This document shows positions 1-8,961 of a stretch of 64,000 nt of DNA, piece after piece. The translations under genes and the position numbers were made by a program. The notes under the pieces were generated by a model, which saw nothing but the letters and a program-made list of their open reading frames with translations, did no database searches and was not told where the DNA came from. The first letter of the stretch is position 1, and each line of letters starts with the position of its first letter. The stretch is from Chromobacterium vaccinii (GTDB lineage: Bacteria; Pseudomonadota; Gammaproteobacteria; Burkholderiales; Chromobacteriaceae): positions 1 through 64,000 of the forward strand of contig NZ_JZJL01000017.1 of NCBI RefSeq assembly GCF_000971335.1, read 5' to 3'.

Positions 1-684
1 GTTGGCGTTGCCGCGGCCCAGATGGATGTCGGCGCCGGAGTGGCCGCCCTTCAATCCCTTGATGGTCAGGCTGGCCACTTGGTAGCCGGCCGGAACCGGC
101 TCGACCGCGTATTCGCGGGTGACGTTGACGTCGACGCCGCCGGCGCAGCCCATGTAGAACTCGCCCCACTCTTCGGTATCGATATTGATCAGGTATTGGC
201 CATTCAGCAGGCCGGTTTCCAGACCCAGCGCGCCGCCCATGCCGGCCTCTTCGTCCAGCGTCAGCAGCACTTCCACCGGGCCGTGGGCGACGTCGTCGCC
301 GGACAGCACCGCCATGCCCAGCGCCACGCCGATGCCGTTGTCGGCGCCCAGCGTGGTGTTTTCGGCGATCAGCCAGCCGTCCTTCAGCACCGGGCGGATC
401 GGGTCCTTGAAAAAGTCGTGCTCGGTGCCGCTATTGGCCTGGCAAACCATGTCCAGGTGGCCCTGCAGCACCACGCCGGCCCGGTCCTCATAGCCCGGCG
501 TGGCCGGCTTGCGGATGATCAGATTGCCCACCTGGTCGACCACGGTTTCCAGGCCGCGCAGCTCCGCCCAGCCTTTCATGTAGTCGCGCACCTGCTCCTC
601 ATGCTTGGACGGGCGCGGAATGTCGCACAGGGTTTGGAAATGTTCCCAGACGGCGGTCGGTTCGAGCTTGGCGATATCAGTCAC
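1..684 (-). CDS. pepD: Aminoacyl-histidine dipeptidase (PepD, peptidase M20C), N-terminal 228 residues; 3' end outside window
   Basis: This is the front half of a cytosolic zinc dipeptidase (beta-Ala-His/Xaa-His dipeptidase). Translation from a GTG at 684, preceded by AAGGA, gives VTDIAKLEPTAVWEHF, then the metal-ligand segment GHLDMV, GADNGIGVALGMA, the catalytic TLDEEAGMGG, NIDTEEW and GGHSGADIHLGRGN. All of these are hallmarks of M20C PepD. The family is usually about 485 residues, so a little under half is present and the frame runs off base 1. The ATG at 696 is in another frame and stops at once, so GTG is the only sensible start. It probably recycles short peptides. The family assignment is firm; exact substrate preference is not visible. 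Confidence 0.93.
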   Translation of the reverse strand, partial: MTDIAKLEPTAVWEHFQTLCDIPRPSKHEEQVRDYMKGWAELRGLETVVDQVGNLIIRKPATPGYEDRAGVVLQGHLDMVCQANSGTEHDFFKDPIRPVLKDGWLIAENTTLGADNGIGVALGMAVLSGDDVAHGPVEVLLTLDEEAGMGGALGLETGLLNGQYLINIDTEEWGEFYMGCAGGVDVNVTREYAVEPVPAGYQVASLTIKGLKGGHSGADIHLGRGNAN

Positions 685-1051
685 AACGCATTCCTTGATT
701 CGGTGTCGCGGCGCGGCTCACGTTTGGCCGCGCCGCCGGATACAACATCCGCCATCCGGCGAAGGCTGGAAATATAGATGCCACATCGACATGCCGCGCC
801 CGGCGCTCAGCGTTTTGCCGGCCATGTCTGGTGGTTCGCGATGGGATCATTCTACACCATGCGCGATGAAGAGAAAGCATGCCATCCGCGCATGCTCTCT
901 TGCGGTTTTTCTTGGCGAAACATAGCGGACATTGAGCATATTGCATGACCGCGCCGCCATGCCAAACGCATCAACCATGTAAAAACCGCATACGTTACGC
1001 CCGCGCGAGCAGCCGGAGCAAGGCAAGTCAGCCTTGCCCCGGCAACTGCGG
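685..1051. other. Intergenic region between pepD and the TldE-like gene
   Basis: This 367-base gap holds no convincing gene. It contains the upstream region of pepD (minus strand), an inverted repeat AGCATGC/GCATGCT at 876-896, and a GCAAGGC/GCCTTGC hairpin at 1018-1037 just downstream of the TldE-like stop. The second hairpin has no T-run on the minus strand, so it is at best a weak terminator. Short open frames here lack ribosome sites and recognisable sequence. Confidence 0.6.
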
Positions 1052-2371
1052 CTACAAACTGAAGCGCAATGACTTGACCAGCGCGCCAGGCAACAGCTTG
1101 CTCTGGGTCGCGCGGCCGCCATAGCTGCCGGCGTCCACCAGCAGCTCGCGCTCCGCGGTCAAGGCTTCCAGCTGCTCGCCCAGCAGGCTGTACAGGCTAT
1201 CGTCGAAACGCATCACGCCCAAGGGGGCGGCTATTTTTCCATTCTCCACCCAGAAGCAGGCGAAGCGCGTCATGCCGGTGATGCGGCAGGCGGCGCGGTC
1301 GGAGAAATTCAAGTACCACAGATTGGACAGATAGACGCCGGTGCCCAACGCCTTCAAGGCTTCGTCGCGCGGCAACTCGCCCGGGGCCAGCTGCATGGAC
1401 TCCGCGTACTCGTCGGCTCCGGCATTCGGCTCCAGGCCGAACTCCCGCGCGCTGCGCGGGCCGATCAGGCTGTTTTGGTGCGCGCCGCCGGCAATCAGCT
1501 CCACCCGCTCCGGCCGGATGAACCCCTCCGCCTGAAACAGCGGCGACAGCCCTTCCCCGGCCGCCTCAGCCAGGCTGACCCGCGGCGACAGCTTCGCCTC
1601 GCCGTCGACCAGCCTCAGCAAAGGGCTGCGCTTGGCCCGCGCCTCTTTTTCCGACAAGCCGCCCCAGTTCAGCATGGACAGCAGGCCGCCCAAAGCGGTG
1701 GGGGTGAAATAGGCGCGGTACTCGCCCGGCTCCAGCGTTTTGGCCGGCAGCTTCAGCAAGGCCAGTTGCTCGGCGGCCTCGGCGATGCCGCTCCGGATCG
1801 CGCCGGCATCCCAGACGCTACCGGCCTGGCTGCGCTTCACCGCCTTGTCGCCATGCGAATACAGGCTCCAGTCGAAGTTCCAGCTCTCGCCCTGCTGCCA
1901 GTTGAACTGGCCCAGATGGTTGGCGAAGCCGAAGCTCATCTCGCCGCTGGCCAGGATGCCCACCAGATCCAGCCCTTCCGCTGCGGCGAGAATGTCGGCC
2001 ACCATTGCTTCCGCCGGCGGCAACGCGCCGGGAGCGATCCTTTCGGTGCAGCTGGGCTGCTCGCTCAACAGCAGGAAGGGATCGTCCTCCACCTGCTCCA
2101 GCGCCTCGCGCAGCGCCGGCAGCGAGGCCTCCAGCAAGGCCAGGTCGTCATCGCCACCGCACAGCGACAGCTGTTGCGTGGCCTGGCGCTTGCCGCGGAT
2201 CAGCCTCAGATCCAGGTAGGCCTGCTCCACCCCGCCGGCCTGGCGCACCTTGCCATGGTTGAAACGGACGAAATCGGTGCGCTCCGCCTCCAGCCACAAC
2301 GTGAATCCCTCTTCCTCGCGCAGCAGCCCGCTCAGCGCCGCCGCCAGTCTTTGCAAATGCGCGCGCATCAT
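1052..2371 (-). CDS. TldD/PmbA-family protein, TldE-like (non-metal) partner subunit
   Basis: This 439-residue protein belongs to the TldD/PmbA (TldE) modulator-of-gyrase family. In known pairs, TldD and TldE form a heterodimeric metalloprotease that digests unfolded peptides and matures some peptide toxins or antibiotics. This subunit lacks an HExxxH zinc motif, as expected for the TldE side. Conserved family features include HGKVRQAG near residue 35 and a C-terminal NLWYLNFSDRAACRITGMTR segment. The start at 2371 forms an ATGATG that overlaps the TGA of the upstream TldD-like gene by 4 bases, so the two are translationally coupled. The pair is divergent from canonical E. coli TldD/PmbA, so I give no symbol. 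Its substrate is unknown. Confidence 0.85.
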   Translation of the reverse strand: MMRAHLQRLAAALSGLLREEEGFTLWLEAERTDFVRFNHGKVRQAGGVEQAYLDLRLIRGKRQATQQLSLCGGDDDLALLEASLPALREALEQVEDDPFLLLSEQPSCTERIAPGALPPAEAMVADILAAAEGLDLVGILASGEMSFGFANHLGQFNWQQGESWNFDWSLYSHGDKAVKRSQAGSVWDAGAIRSGIAEAAEQLALLKLPAKTLEPGEYRAYFTPTALGGLLSMLNWGGLSEKEARAKRSPLLRLVDGEAKLSPRVSLAEAAGEGLSPLFQAEGFIRPERVELIAGGAHQNSLIGPRSAREFGLEPNAGADEYAESMQLAPGELPRDEALKALGTGVYLSNLWYLNFSDRAACRITGMTRFACFWVENGKIAAPLGVMRFDDSLYSLLGEQLEALTAERELLVDAGSYGGRATQSKLLPGALVKSLRFSL

Positions 2372-3828
2372 GCCGCTCCTCCGAATACGTCCACCTCGCC
2401 GAATACGCAGGCCGGCGAGGCATGCCCCACCCGCACCACCTGATTGGGTTCGCCCTTGCCGCAATACGGCGTGCCCATCACCGTGAAGGTGCCGGCATCG
2501 CCCACCGCCTTCAGCGAGCGCCAGAAACCGGCGGAAACGCCGCGGTAGTTGGGATTGCGCACCACGCCCTTCAGCTCGCCGTTTTCGATCAACTGCCCCC
2601 ATTCGCAGCCGAACTGGAATTTGTTGCGCGAATCGTCGATGGACCAGCTGACGTTGGTCTGCATCAACACGCCGCGCTCGATGCCGGCCACCAGTTGCGC
2701 AAATGTTTTGTCGCCGGGCTCGACATTGAGATTGGCCATGCGGTCTATCGGCGCACGGTTCCAGTTGCACGCGCGGCTGTTGGCCACGCAGTCCAGCGCA
2801 AACCCGTTCAATCTGGCGCGGGCGGACGAGATGTCGCCGCCCAGCGGGCGCTCCAGGACGCCGTTACGGATCAGCCACGCCTTCTCCGCCGGCTTGCCGT
2901 CGTCGTCCCAGCCGTAGCTGGCCAGCTCATTGCGTTGCAGCGGGTCGAAAGTGACATTGAGCAGCTCGGAGCCGTAGCGATAGCTGCCGAACATGTCCGG
3001 CGTGACGAAGCTGGTGCCGGCGTAGTTGCGCTCGTCGCCCAGGATGCGGTCCAGCTCCAGCGGGTGGCCTATGCTTTCGTGGATCTGCAGCATCATCTGC
3101 TCGGGCATCAGCAGCAAGTCCATCTTGCCGCTCGGACAGTTGGGCGCGGCCAGCAGCTGCAGGGCTTCGTCGGCGACGCGGCGGCCCGCGCCGCGCAAGC
3201 CGGCCTCGGCGATCAGCTCCAGCCCGCCCTGGCGGCCCAGGCCGCCGTACTGACCGCCCAGGCTGCGGGTTTGCACCCGCCCCTTGTCGAATGCCGTCAC
3301 CGCCAGCGAAGGCGTCAACGCGCGCATGCGCTGCTCGGCTTCGCCGCCTCCGGACGTCAGATACAGCTGGCGGATATCCTGCCGCCACAAACTGGCCGAC
3401 CAATCCACCACCCGGTCGTCGCAGCCTTTGGCCGCCGCCGACTCGCTGAGCAGCAGATCCAGCAGCGCGGCGCGCGGCCACTCCGTCTCGCCGTCGCATT
3501 CCGGACCCTGGTAACGGCCCTGCGGGCTGGGCAGCTGGATCTGCCGATAATCGAACACGCCCCGCTCCGCAGTGGCGCGCGCCCAGTTCCGGGCGCGCTC
3601 GAAAGCCGCGCGCAGCCCGGCTTCGCTCAAATCGGCGGTGGCCGCATAGCCGTTGCCGCCGCCATCGAGCACCGTGATCATCGCGCCGCGGTCGTGTCGG
3701 CGCACGAGCGGCTGCTGCCGCCCCTGGCGCACGCTCAGGCGCTCGTTGTCTTCCTCCACGTAGCGCAGCGAACAGAAGTCCGCCTGCGGCTGCAGCGCCA
3801 GAAAACGCTGTCGGATGGTTTCAAGCAT
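2368..3828 (-). CDS. TldD-family metalloprotease subunit
   Basis: This 486-residue TldD-family protein carries the zinc motif HESIGH at about residues 250-255 (HExxxH), followed by PLELDRILGDERNYAGTSF. This matches the active-site region of TldD, where the two histidines bind Zn and the Glu is the general base. The start MLETIRQRF at 3828 is the first in-frame ATG that gives the usual family N-terminus; longer frames would add about 100 low-complexity residues. It is followed by its TldE-like partner with an ATGA overlap, so the two almost certainly form a cytosolic heterodimer. It could process a specific peptide, but no precursor-peptide gene is visible nearby. TldD here has HESIGH rather than the HEGVGH of E. 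coli TldD, suggesting a paralogous subfamily. Confidence 0.88.
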   Translation of the reverse strand: MLETIRQRFLALQPQADFCSLRYVEEDNERLSVRQGRQQPLVRRHDRGAMITVLDGGGNGYAATADLSEAGLRAAFERARNWARATAERGVFDYRQIQLPSPQGRYQGPECDGETEWPRAALLDLLLSESAAAKGCDDRVVDWSASLWRQDIRQLYLTSGGGEAEQRMRALTPSLAVTAFDKGRVQTRSLGGQYGGLGRQGGLELIAEAGLRGAGRRVADEALQLLAAPNCPSGKMDLLLMPEQMMLQIHESIGHPLELDRILGDERNYAGTSFVTPDMFGSYRYGSELLNVTFDPLQRNELASYGWDDDGKPAEKAWLIRNGVLERPLGGDISSARARLNGFALDCVANSRACNWNRAPIDRMANLNVEPGDKTFAQLVAGIERGVLMQTNVSWSIDDSRNKFQFGCEWGQLIENGELKGVVRNPNYRGVSAGFWRSLKAVGDAGTFTVMGTPYCGKGEPNQVVRVGHASPACVFGEVDVFGGAA

Positions 3829-3962
3829 GGTCAAGTCTCCGGAAGAGGCCGCAATGTCAACAGCATCGATACTAAGCAGCCAGGCCGCATCCTGTCCATG
3901 CCGCGCGCGAAAGTCGCAACGCGCAAGATGCTGCGCCCGGCCGTCCGGCTTGCATGCCGCTC

Positions 3963-4430
3963 TTACAAACCCAGCTCGCCAAGACCGGGATGATCGTCCG
4001 GCCGCCGGCCCAGCGTCCAGAAGAACTTGCGTTCCGCCTCCCGGATCGGCATGTCGTTGATGCTGGCGTGCCTGTCGGTCATCAGGCCGTCGGCGCCGAA
4101 TTCCCAGTTCTCGTTGCCGTAGCTGCGATACCACTGGCCTGCGTCGTCACGCCACTCATAAGCGAAGCGCACGGCGATGCGATTGCCGTCAAACGCCCAA
4201 AGTTCCTTGATCAGCCGGTAATCCAGCTCTCGCTTCCACTTGCGCTCCAGCATCGCCTGCGCCTCGGCCCGGCCGCGCGGGAAATCGACGCGGTTGCGCC
4301 AACGGGTGTCCAGGCTGTAGGCCAGCGCCACGCGCGCCGGATCGCGGCTGTTCCAGCCGTCTTCGGCCAAGCGGATTTTTTCGATCGCGGTTTCACGGGT
4401 GAACGGCGGCAGCGGAGGACGGGTTTCCAT
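3963..4430 (-). CDS. DUF1348 / NTF2-like (SnoaL-fold) protein
   Basis: This 155-residue protein starts [20 protein letters not shown] and contains [26 protein letters not shown] and the Trp/Arg-rich [23 protein letters not shown], typical of DUF1348 proteins with a cone-shaped NTF2/SnoaL fold. A ribosome site AAGGAAA precedes the ATG at 4430. It is divergent from a TetR regulator, with a palindromic operator 22 bases upstream of its start, so it is very probably the regulator's target. Family members are often linked to electrophile or oxidative stress, but no catalytic function is established for this one. It is cytosolic, with no signal peptide. Confidence 0.85.
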   Translation of the reverse strand: METRPPLPPFTRETAIEKIRLAEDGWNSRDPARVALAYSLDTRWRNRVDFPRGRAEAQAMLERKWKRELDYRLIKELWAFDGNRIAVRFAYEWRDDAGQWYRSYGNENWEFGADGLMTDRHASINDMPIREAERKFFWTLGRRPDDHPGLGELGL

Positions 4431-4452
4431 ATCGGTTTCCTTTTCAAATTAA

Positions 4453-4510
4453 GTAGACAGATCTGTCTACATGCAAACCAGTCTAGACCAAAGTAGACAA
4501 GTCTGTCTAC
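4453..4510. promoter_or_regulatory. Paired TetR-type palindromic operators
   Basis: GTAGACAGATCTGTCTAC at 4453-4470 is a perfect 18-base palindrome. GTAGACAAGTCTGTCTAC at 4493-4510 is the same site with only the centre disturbed. Their centres are 40 bases apart, and a GTCTAGAC palindrome sits between them at 4481-4488. Site 1 is close to the DUF1348 start and site 2 ends 9 bases before the TetR ATG, as expected for an autorepressing local TetR protein that also represses its divergent neighbour. Confidence 0.85.
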
Positions 4511-4519
4511 AATCACTTC

Positions 4520-5077
4520 ATGAAATCGATTCCGCCCACCGACATCGCCGCGCGGCCCGCCCGCGACCGCATCCTCGCCACCGCCCACCGGCTGTTCTAT
4601 CAGGAAGGCCTGCGCGCCACCGGCATAGACCGGCTCATCGCCGAGTCCGGCGTCACCAAGGTCACCTTCTACCGCCACTTCCCCAGCAAGAACGACCTGA
4701 TCCTGGCCTATCTGGCGCAACGCCACAGTCTCTGGATGGGTTGGTTTCGCGCCGCGCTAGCGCGCCGAGACGGCCCCGCCGCGCTAGCGGACGCCATGCG
4801 CGAGTGGTTCGCCTCGGACGACTTCCGCGGCTGCGCCTTCATCAACGGGGCGGGAGAAATGCCGGCCGAGCCGGCGGTGATGGACGCCGCGCGGCGGCAC
4901 AAGGCAGAGATGCGGCAAGCGATAACCGAGCGGCTGCCGGAAGGCCCAGGCAAGGCCGAGATGGCGGAAATGCTGTCCCTGGCCGCAGACGGCGCCATCG
5001 TGCGCGCTCAGCTGGACGGCCAGGCGGATGCCGCGCTGGCGGCGCTGGAAAACTTGATCGGAAAACTGGCGGGGTGA
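4520..5077 (+). CDS. TetR/AcrR-family transcriptional regulator
   Basis: This 185-residue regulator has an N-terminal TetR helix-turn-helix at about residues 18-65 (RDRILATAHRLFYQEGLRAT, then ESGVTKVTFYRHFPSKNDL). Its C-terminal ligand domain resembles the TetR_C group in which FASDDFRGCAFINGAGEM is conserved. The Cys and surrounding residues in FRGCAFINGAGEM occur in many relatives that respond to electrophiles. It is divergent from the DUF1348 gene, and the two GTAGACA-N4-TGTCTAC-like operators lie in the shared promoter. The second operator lies directly upstream of this start codon, implying autorepression. The inducer is unknown. Confidence 0.9.
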   Translation: MKSIPPTDIAARPARDRILATAHRLFYQEGLRATGIDRLIAESGVTKVTFYRHFPSKNDLILAYLAQRHSLWMGWFRAALARRDGPAALADAMREWFASDDFRGCAFINGAGEMPAEPAVMDAARRHKAEMRQAITERLPEGPGKAEMAEMLSLAADGAIVRAQLDGQADAALAALENLIGKLAG

Positions 5078-5134
5078 CGCGCCGACATCGGCCGTGATAG
5101 TTTCGAAGGGAACGAAAACGCCGGAGACGCCCGC

Positions 5135-5629
5135 ATGGAACACGCCCTGTACCGCTTGCTGGACGAGCAGCGGATCCCCTACCAACGCTTCGAGCACCCG
5201 CCGGTCTACACCTGCGAGGAGGCCGCCCGGCTGATCCCGGACCTGCCGGGCGCGGAGTGCAAGAACCTGTTTTTGTGCGACGCCAAGGGCCGCCGCCACT
5301 TCCTGGTGGCGGTGCCGGCCAATGCCGGCGTGGATATCAAGGCCTTGGGCGAAACGCTGGAGGTCAAGGGCCTGCGCTTCGCGTCGCCGGAGCGGCTGAA
5401 GAAATATCTGGGGCTGGAGCCGGGATCGGTGACGCTGCTGGCCGCTGTCAACGACCGCGATCATCAGGTGGAAGTGGTGGTGGACAATGCCTTGTGGGCG
5501 CGGGAGGCGATACTCTGCCACCCGCTGGTCAACACCGCCACCCTGAGCGTGCCGGTGGAAGGGTTGGCGCGGCTGCTGGCGCACACCGGCCACGCGCCGC
5601 GCGTGATCGCGGTGCCCCGCCGCGGCTAG
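5135..5629 (+). CDS. Free-standing prolyl-tRNA editing domain protein (YbaK/ProX superfamily, PrdX/ProXp-ala-like)
   Basis: This 164-residue single-domain protein has GAECKNLFLCDAKGRRHFLV at about residues 39-58, LRFASPERLKKYLGLEPGSV at about residues 82-101, and a late CHPLVNT. These are the signature blocks of the INS/YbaK family of trans-editing deacylases, which hydrolyse mischarged tRNAs such as Ala-tRNA(Pro). The Lys in the CKN motif is the conserved functional lysine. A GGAG ribosome site precedes the ATG at 5135. It stands alone between a TetR gene and the convergent efflux operon. Which misacyl-tRNA it clears cannot be told from the sequence. Confidence 0.85.
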   Translation: MEHALYRLLDEQRIPYQRFEHPPVYTCEEAARLIPDLPGAECKNLFLCDAKGRRHFLVAVPANAGVDIKALGETLEVKGLRFASPERLKKYLGLEPGSVTLLAAVNDRDHQVEVVVDNALWAREAILCHPLVNTATLSVPVEGLARLLAHTGHAPRVIAVPRRG

Positions 5630-5671
5630 CGCGGCCTGACGGCCGCCGAGTCAGCGGCCAGCCATTGCCGC

Positions 5672-7024
5672 TCAAGCGGGCGAAGCGCCTCCGCCCAAAG
5701 TCTTGTACAGATACGCCAGGTTCTTCAGCCGCTCCAGATTCAAATCCAACAGCTTCTCCCGCGCCTGGCGCTCACCGCGCGCGGCCTCCAGCCAGGATTG
5801 GATATCGGTTTCTCCGGCAAGGTAGCGGCTCTGGGCCAGCTGGGCGTTTCGCCCCGCCAAGCGCAGCGCCTCGCTTTGCAGAGCGGCACTGGCGGCCAGG
5901 CGGCGTCGTCCATCCAGGCCCTCTTCCACCTCGCGATAGGCGCCGTACAGCGTCTTGCGGAACTCCACCTCCGCCAGTTGGTAGTCGGCCTCGCTCGATT
6001 TCAGCTTCAAATCCAGCCGCCGCCAGTCGAGAAAAGGCAGGGACAGCGTCGCGCCCAGGCCTAGCTGCGCGCCGGGGACGGCGCTGCCTCGGCCAAGGTC
6101 TCCGTTCAGGCTGAAACGCGGAAAGAAATCCGCCCGGCGCTGGTCCGCATCGGCCAGCTTGCCTCGCAGCCGCGCTTCGGCCGCCTGCAAATCCGGCCGG
6201 CGGCGCAATAAGTCTCCCGGCAGGCCCGCGGCGATGCCGGGCAGCGACGGCTGCTCTGCCAGCGGCGGGATCTCCGGCAACGACAAACCCGGCGGCTCGT
6301 CCAGCAGCAGCGCCAGCGCGTTTTCCTTCTTGCGCAGCTCTTCCCGCTGGCTCAGCAGGCTTGCGCGCTGCGCCAGCGCCTCGCTGTCCGCCTGGGTCGC
6401 ATCCTGTTCGGCCAGCGCGCCCGCCTTCCGCCGGGAATGCGCCAGCGCCTGCATGCGGACCGCGTCGGCCAGCGCCGCCTCGGCCAGGGCGAGCCTGGCC
6501 TTCTGCGCGGCGATGTCCCAATACAAGCTGGCGGCGGCGCTGTCGGACAGCAAGTCGGCGCTGATCTGGTCGTAGCGGCTGGCGACGAAGGCCTCTCCCG
6601 CAGAACGCTGCGCGGCGTCCAGCCGCCCCCACAGGTCGACCTCGTAATCCACTTTCAGGCCGGCGCTGCGGCTATTCGACCAATCGCCGCCATCCAATGG
6701 ACGGCTGCGGCTGCCCGACAGCGAGCCGCTCAGCGTCGGCCGCGCTTCGCTGTCGGCCAGGCCGGCCTCCAGTTGCGCCTTGCGCAATTTCAGCAGCGCG
6801 ATCTCCAAATCGGGATTGCGGCTGCGCGCATGGCTCAGTACCCGCAGCAGCGCCGGATCGGCGAAACCGCCCCACCACGCCTCGCGGCCCATGTCCTGCT
6901 CCGCCGTGTTCGGCTGCGCCCACTGCGCCGGCGTCCGCAAGGGCTGCCGCTGATACGGCGTGGCCTGGCAGCCGGCCAGCAAGGCGGCCAGCGCCAGCCA
7001 TGTCCATTTCTTGCGCTTGTCCAT
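5672..7024 (-). CDS. Outer membrane efflux lipoprotein (TolC/NodT-type) of the MacAB operon
   Basis: This 450-residue outer membrane factor begins MDKRKKWTWLALAALLAGCQATP. The lipobox LAGC puts the lipidated Cys at residue 20. Two outer-membrane-efflux domains follow, with the typical DYEVDLWGRLDAAQRSAGEAF and RRPDLQAAEARL motifs and long coiled-coil helices. It is the third gene of the macA-macB-OMF operon on the minus strand, starting 2 bases after the MacB stop. It would supply the outer membrane channel for the tripartite pump, so this pump may not depend on a separate TolC. The start at 7024 is chosen because it produces the signal sequence. Confidence 0.93.
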   Translation of the reverse strand: MDKRKKWTWLALAALLAGCQATPYQRQPLRTPAQWAQPNTAEQDMGREAWWGGFADPALLRVLSHARSRNPDLEIALLKLRKAQLEAGLADSEARPTLSGSLSGSRSRPLDGGDWSNSRSAGLKVDYEVDLWGRLDAAQRSAGEAFVASRYDQISADLLSDSAAASLYWDIAAQKARLALAEAALADAVRMQALAHSRRKAGALAEQDATQADSEALAQRASLLSQREELRKKENALALLLDEPPGLSLPEIPPLAEQPSLPGIAAGLPGDLLRRRPDLQAAEARLRGKLADADQRRADFFPRFSLNGDLGRGSAVPGAQLGLGATLSLPFLDWRRLDLKLKSSEADYQLAEVEFRKTLYGAYREVEEGLDGRRRLAASAALQSEALRLAGRNAQLAQSRYLAGETDIQSWLEAARGERQAREKLLDLNLERLKNLAYLYKTLGGGASPA

Positions 7025-7026
7025 TT

Positions 7027-8961
7027 TCACTCCCGCGCCAGCGCGTCTATCGGGTTCAGCCTGGCGGCGCTGCGCGCCGGCAAAAAGCCGAACAGCACGC
7101 CGATCAGCGACGAGCACGCCACCGCCAGCAGGATGGCCGTCGGCGACAGCGACATCTTCCACGAGCTGACGAATAGCGCGAACACGAAGCTGATGCCATA
7201 GGACAGCATCACGCCGATGGCGCCGCCGACCAGGCAAACCAGCACCGCCTCGGTCAGGAACTGCTGCAGCACATCCCCCTGGCGGGCGCCCACCGCCATG
7301 CGGATGCCGATCTCGCGGGTGCGCTCGGTCACCGAGACCAGCATGATGTTCATCACGCCGATGCCGCCCACCACCAGCGAGATCACCGCGATCAGCGTCA
7401 ACAGCAAGGCCAGCGTGCGGCTGGTGCTCTCCACCGTTTTCAGCACGTCTTCCATATTGTGGGTAAAGAAATCCTTGCCGCCATGGCGCTGAGTCAACAG
7501 CGTGGTGATGGCTTTTTCCGCCAGCTTGGTCGGCTGGCCGTCTTTCACCCGGATCACGAAACGGTCGAAATGCTGCTGGCCGAACAAGCGGCTGGCGGTG
7601 GTGGAATACGGCATCCACAGCTGCAGCGAATTGCCGCCGAAGCCGCGGTCGCGCTGCGCCACCACGCCGATCACCGTCGCCGGCACCGTGCCCACCAGAA
7701 TCACCCGCCCCACCGCCTCGCCGTCGCCGAACAACTTGCGGCGGGCGTTCTTGTCCAACAGCGCCACCTGCCGCTGCTGGCGGATGTCGTCGCGGCTGAA
7801 GCCCTGGCCCTCGGCCAGCTTCATGCCCTGCACGCGGAAAAAATCCCGCCCCACGCCGCTGACCGAGCCGTTGACGTCGACATTGCGGTAGCGGATGCGC
7901 TGCGGCTGCGTGGTTTCCGGCGTCACGCTGTCCACGTAGCCCTCCTCCGCCAGCGCGGCGATGTCGCCCGGCAGGAAGGTGCGGATGCCTTCGGCCTTGT
8001 CGTCGCCCCAGTCCTTGCCGCGGAACACGGTGATGGTCTGGGTGCCCATCGCGCGGATGTCGTTGAGCACGTAGTCGCGCGCGCCCTCGCCGATGGCGAT
8101 GATGGACACCACCGAGGTGATGCCGATGACGATGCCCAGCATGGTCAGCGCGGTGCGCAGGCGGTTGGACAACATAGCCAGCATCGCCATCTTGAACGCC
8201 TCGGCCATTCGCTCTCGCGGGGACGGGCCGCCATCGGCCCGAGCTTCCTCGCCTCCGGCTTCGGCAACAGGCTTCACCGCGCCGCTGTCGCGCAGGATTT
8301 CGCCGTCGCGGATTTCGATCACGCGGTCGGTCTGCGCGGCGATGGCCGGATCGTGGGTGACAATGATCACGGTATGGCCGGAAGTGTTCAGCTCCTTCAG
8401 GATCCGCATCACCTCTTCGCCGCTGCGGCTGTCCAGCGCGCCGGTCGGCTCGTCGGCCAGAATGATGCGGCCGCCGTTCATCAGCGCGCGGGCGATGGAT
8501 ACCCGCTGTTGCTGGCCGCCGGACAGCTGCCCGGGCCTATGATGCTCCTTGCCCGCCAAACCCAGCCGCGCCAGCAGCGCCTGCGCCCGCTCGCGCCGCT
8601 CATGCAGCGCCATGCCGGCGTAGACGGCGGGCATGGCGACATTGTCCAAGGCCGACAGATGCGGCAGCAGGTGGTAGCGCTGGAAGATGAAGCCGAAATG
8701 CTCGCGCCTGAGCGCGGCCAGCTGGTCGCCGTCCAGGCTGCCGGCATCGCGCCCGGCCACCCGGTAGCGCCCGGCCGACGGCTGGTCCAGGCAACCCAGA
8801 ATGTTCATCAGCGTGGACTTGCCGGAGCCGGACGCGCCGACGATGGCCACCATCTCTCCCGGCGCGATGCTCAGCGACACATCCTTCAGCACCGCCACCT
8901 CGTCCTCGCCGGACGGAAAGCGCCGCCAGACGCCATCCAGCTGAAGGCCGGCCCCGCTCAT
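7027..8961 (-). CDS. macB: MacB-type ABC transporter (ATPase fused to permease)
   Basis: This 644-residue protein has an N-terminal ATPase with Walker A GASGSGKST (about residue 42), signature LSGGQQQR, and Walker B IILADEPTGALD. Four membrane segments follow, the first near residue 270 and three near the C-terminus, with a large periplasmic domain between them. This is the MacB fold, which drives efflux of macrolides, heat-stable toxins or lipopeptides by transmembrane mechanotransmission. It overlaps macA (8958-8961) and sits directly before the OMF gene, giving a complete tripartite pump in one operon. In several bacteria such MacAB-OMF operons export peptide or siderophore products; nothing nearby identifies a cargo. 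Confidence 0.95.
   Translation of the reverse strand: MSGAGLQLDGVWRRFPSGEDEVAVLKDVSLSIAPGEMVAIVGASGSGKSTLMNILGCLDQPSAGRYRVAGRDAGSLDGDQLAALRREHFGFIFQRYHLLPHLSALDNVAMPAVYAGMALHERRERAQALLARLGLAGKEHHRPGQLSGGQQQRVSIARALMNGGRIILADEPTGALDSRSGEEVMRILKELNTSGHTVIIVTHDPAIAAQTDRVIEIRDGEILRDSGAVKPVAEAGGEEARADGGPSPRERMAEAFKMAMLAMLSNRLRTALTMLGIVIGITSVVSIIAIGEGARDYVLNDIRAMGTQTITVFRGKDWGDDKAEGIRTFLPGDIAALAEEGYVDSVTPETTQPQRIRYRNVDVNGSVSGVGRDFFRVQGMKLAEGQGFSRDDIRQQRQVALLDKNARRKLFGDGEAVGRVILVGTVPATVIGVVAQRDRGFGGNSLQLWMPYSTTASRLFGQQHFDRFVIRVKDGQPTKLAEKAITTLLTQRHGGKDFFTHNMEDVLKTVESTSRTLALLLTLIAVISLVVGGIGVMNIMLVSVTERTREIGIRMAVGARQGDVLQQFLTEAVLVCLVGGAIGVMLSYGISFVFALFVSSWKMSLSPTAILLAVACSSLIGVLFGFLPARSAARLNPIDALARE

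Noticed and set aside
1018..1037. GCAAGGC/GCCTTGC hairpin as a terminator for the TldE-like gene
   Set aside because: No T-run follows on the minus strand, so I do not count it as an intrinsic terminator.
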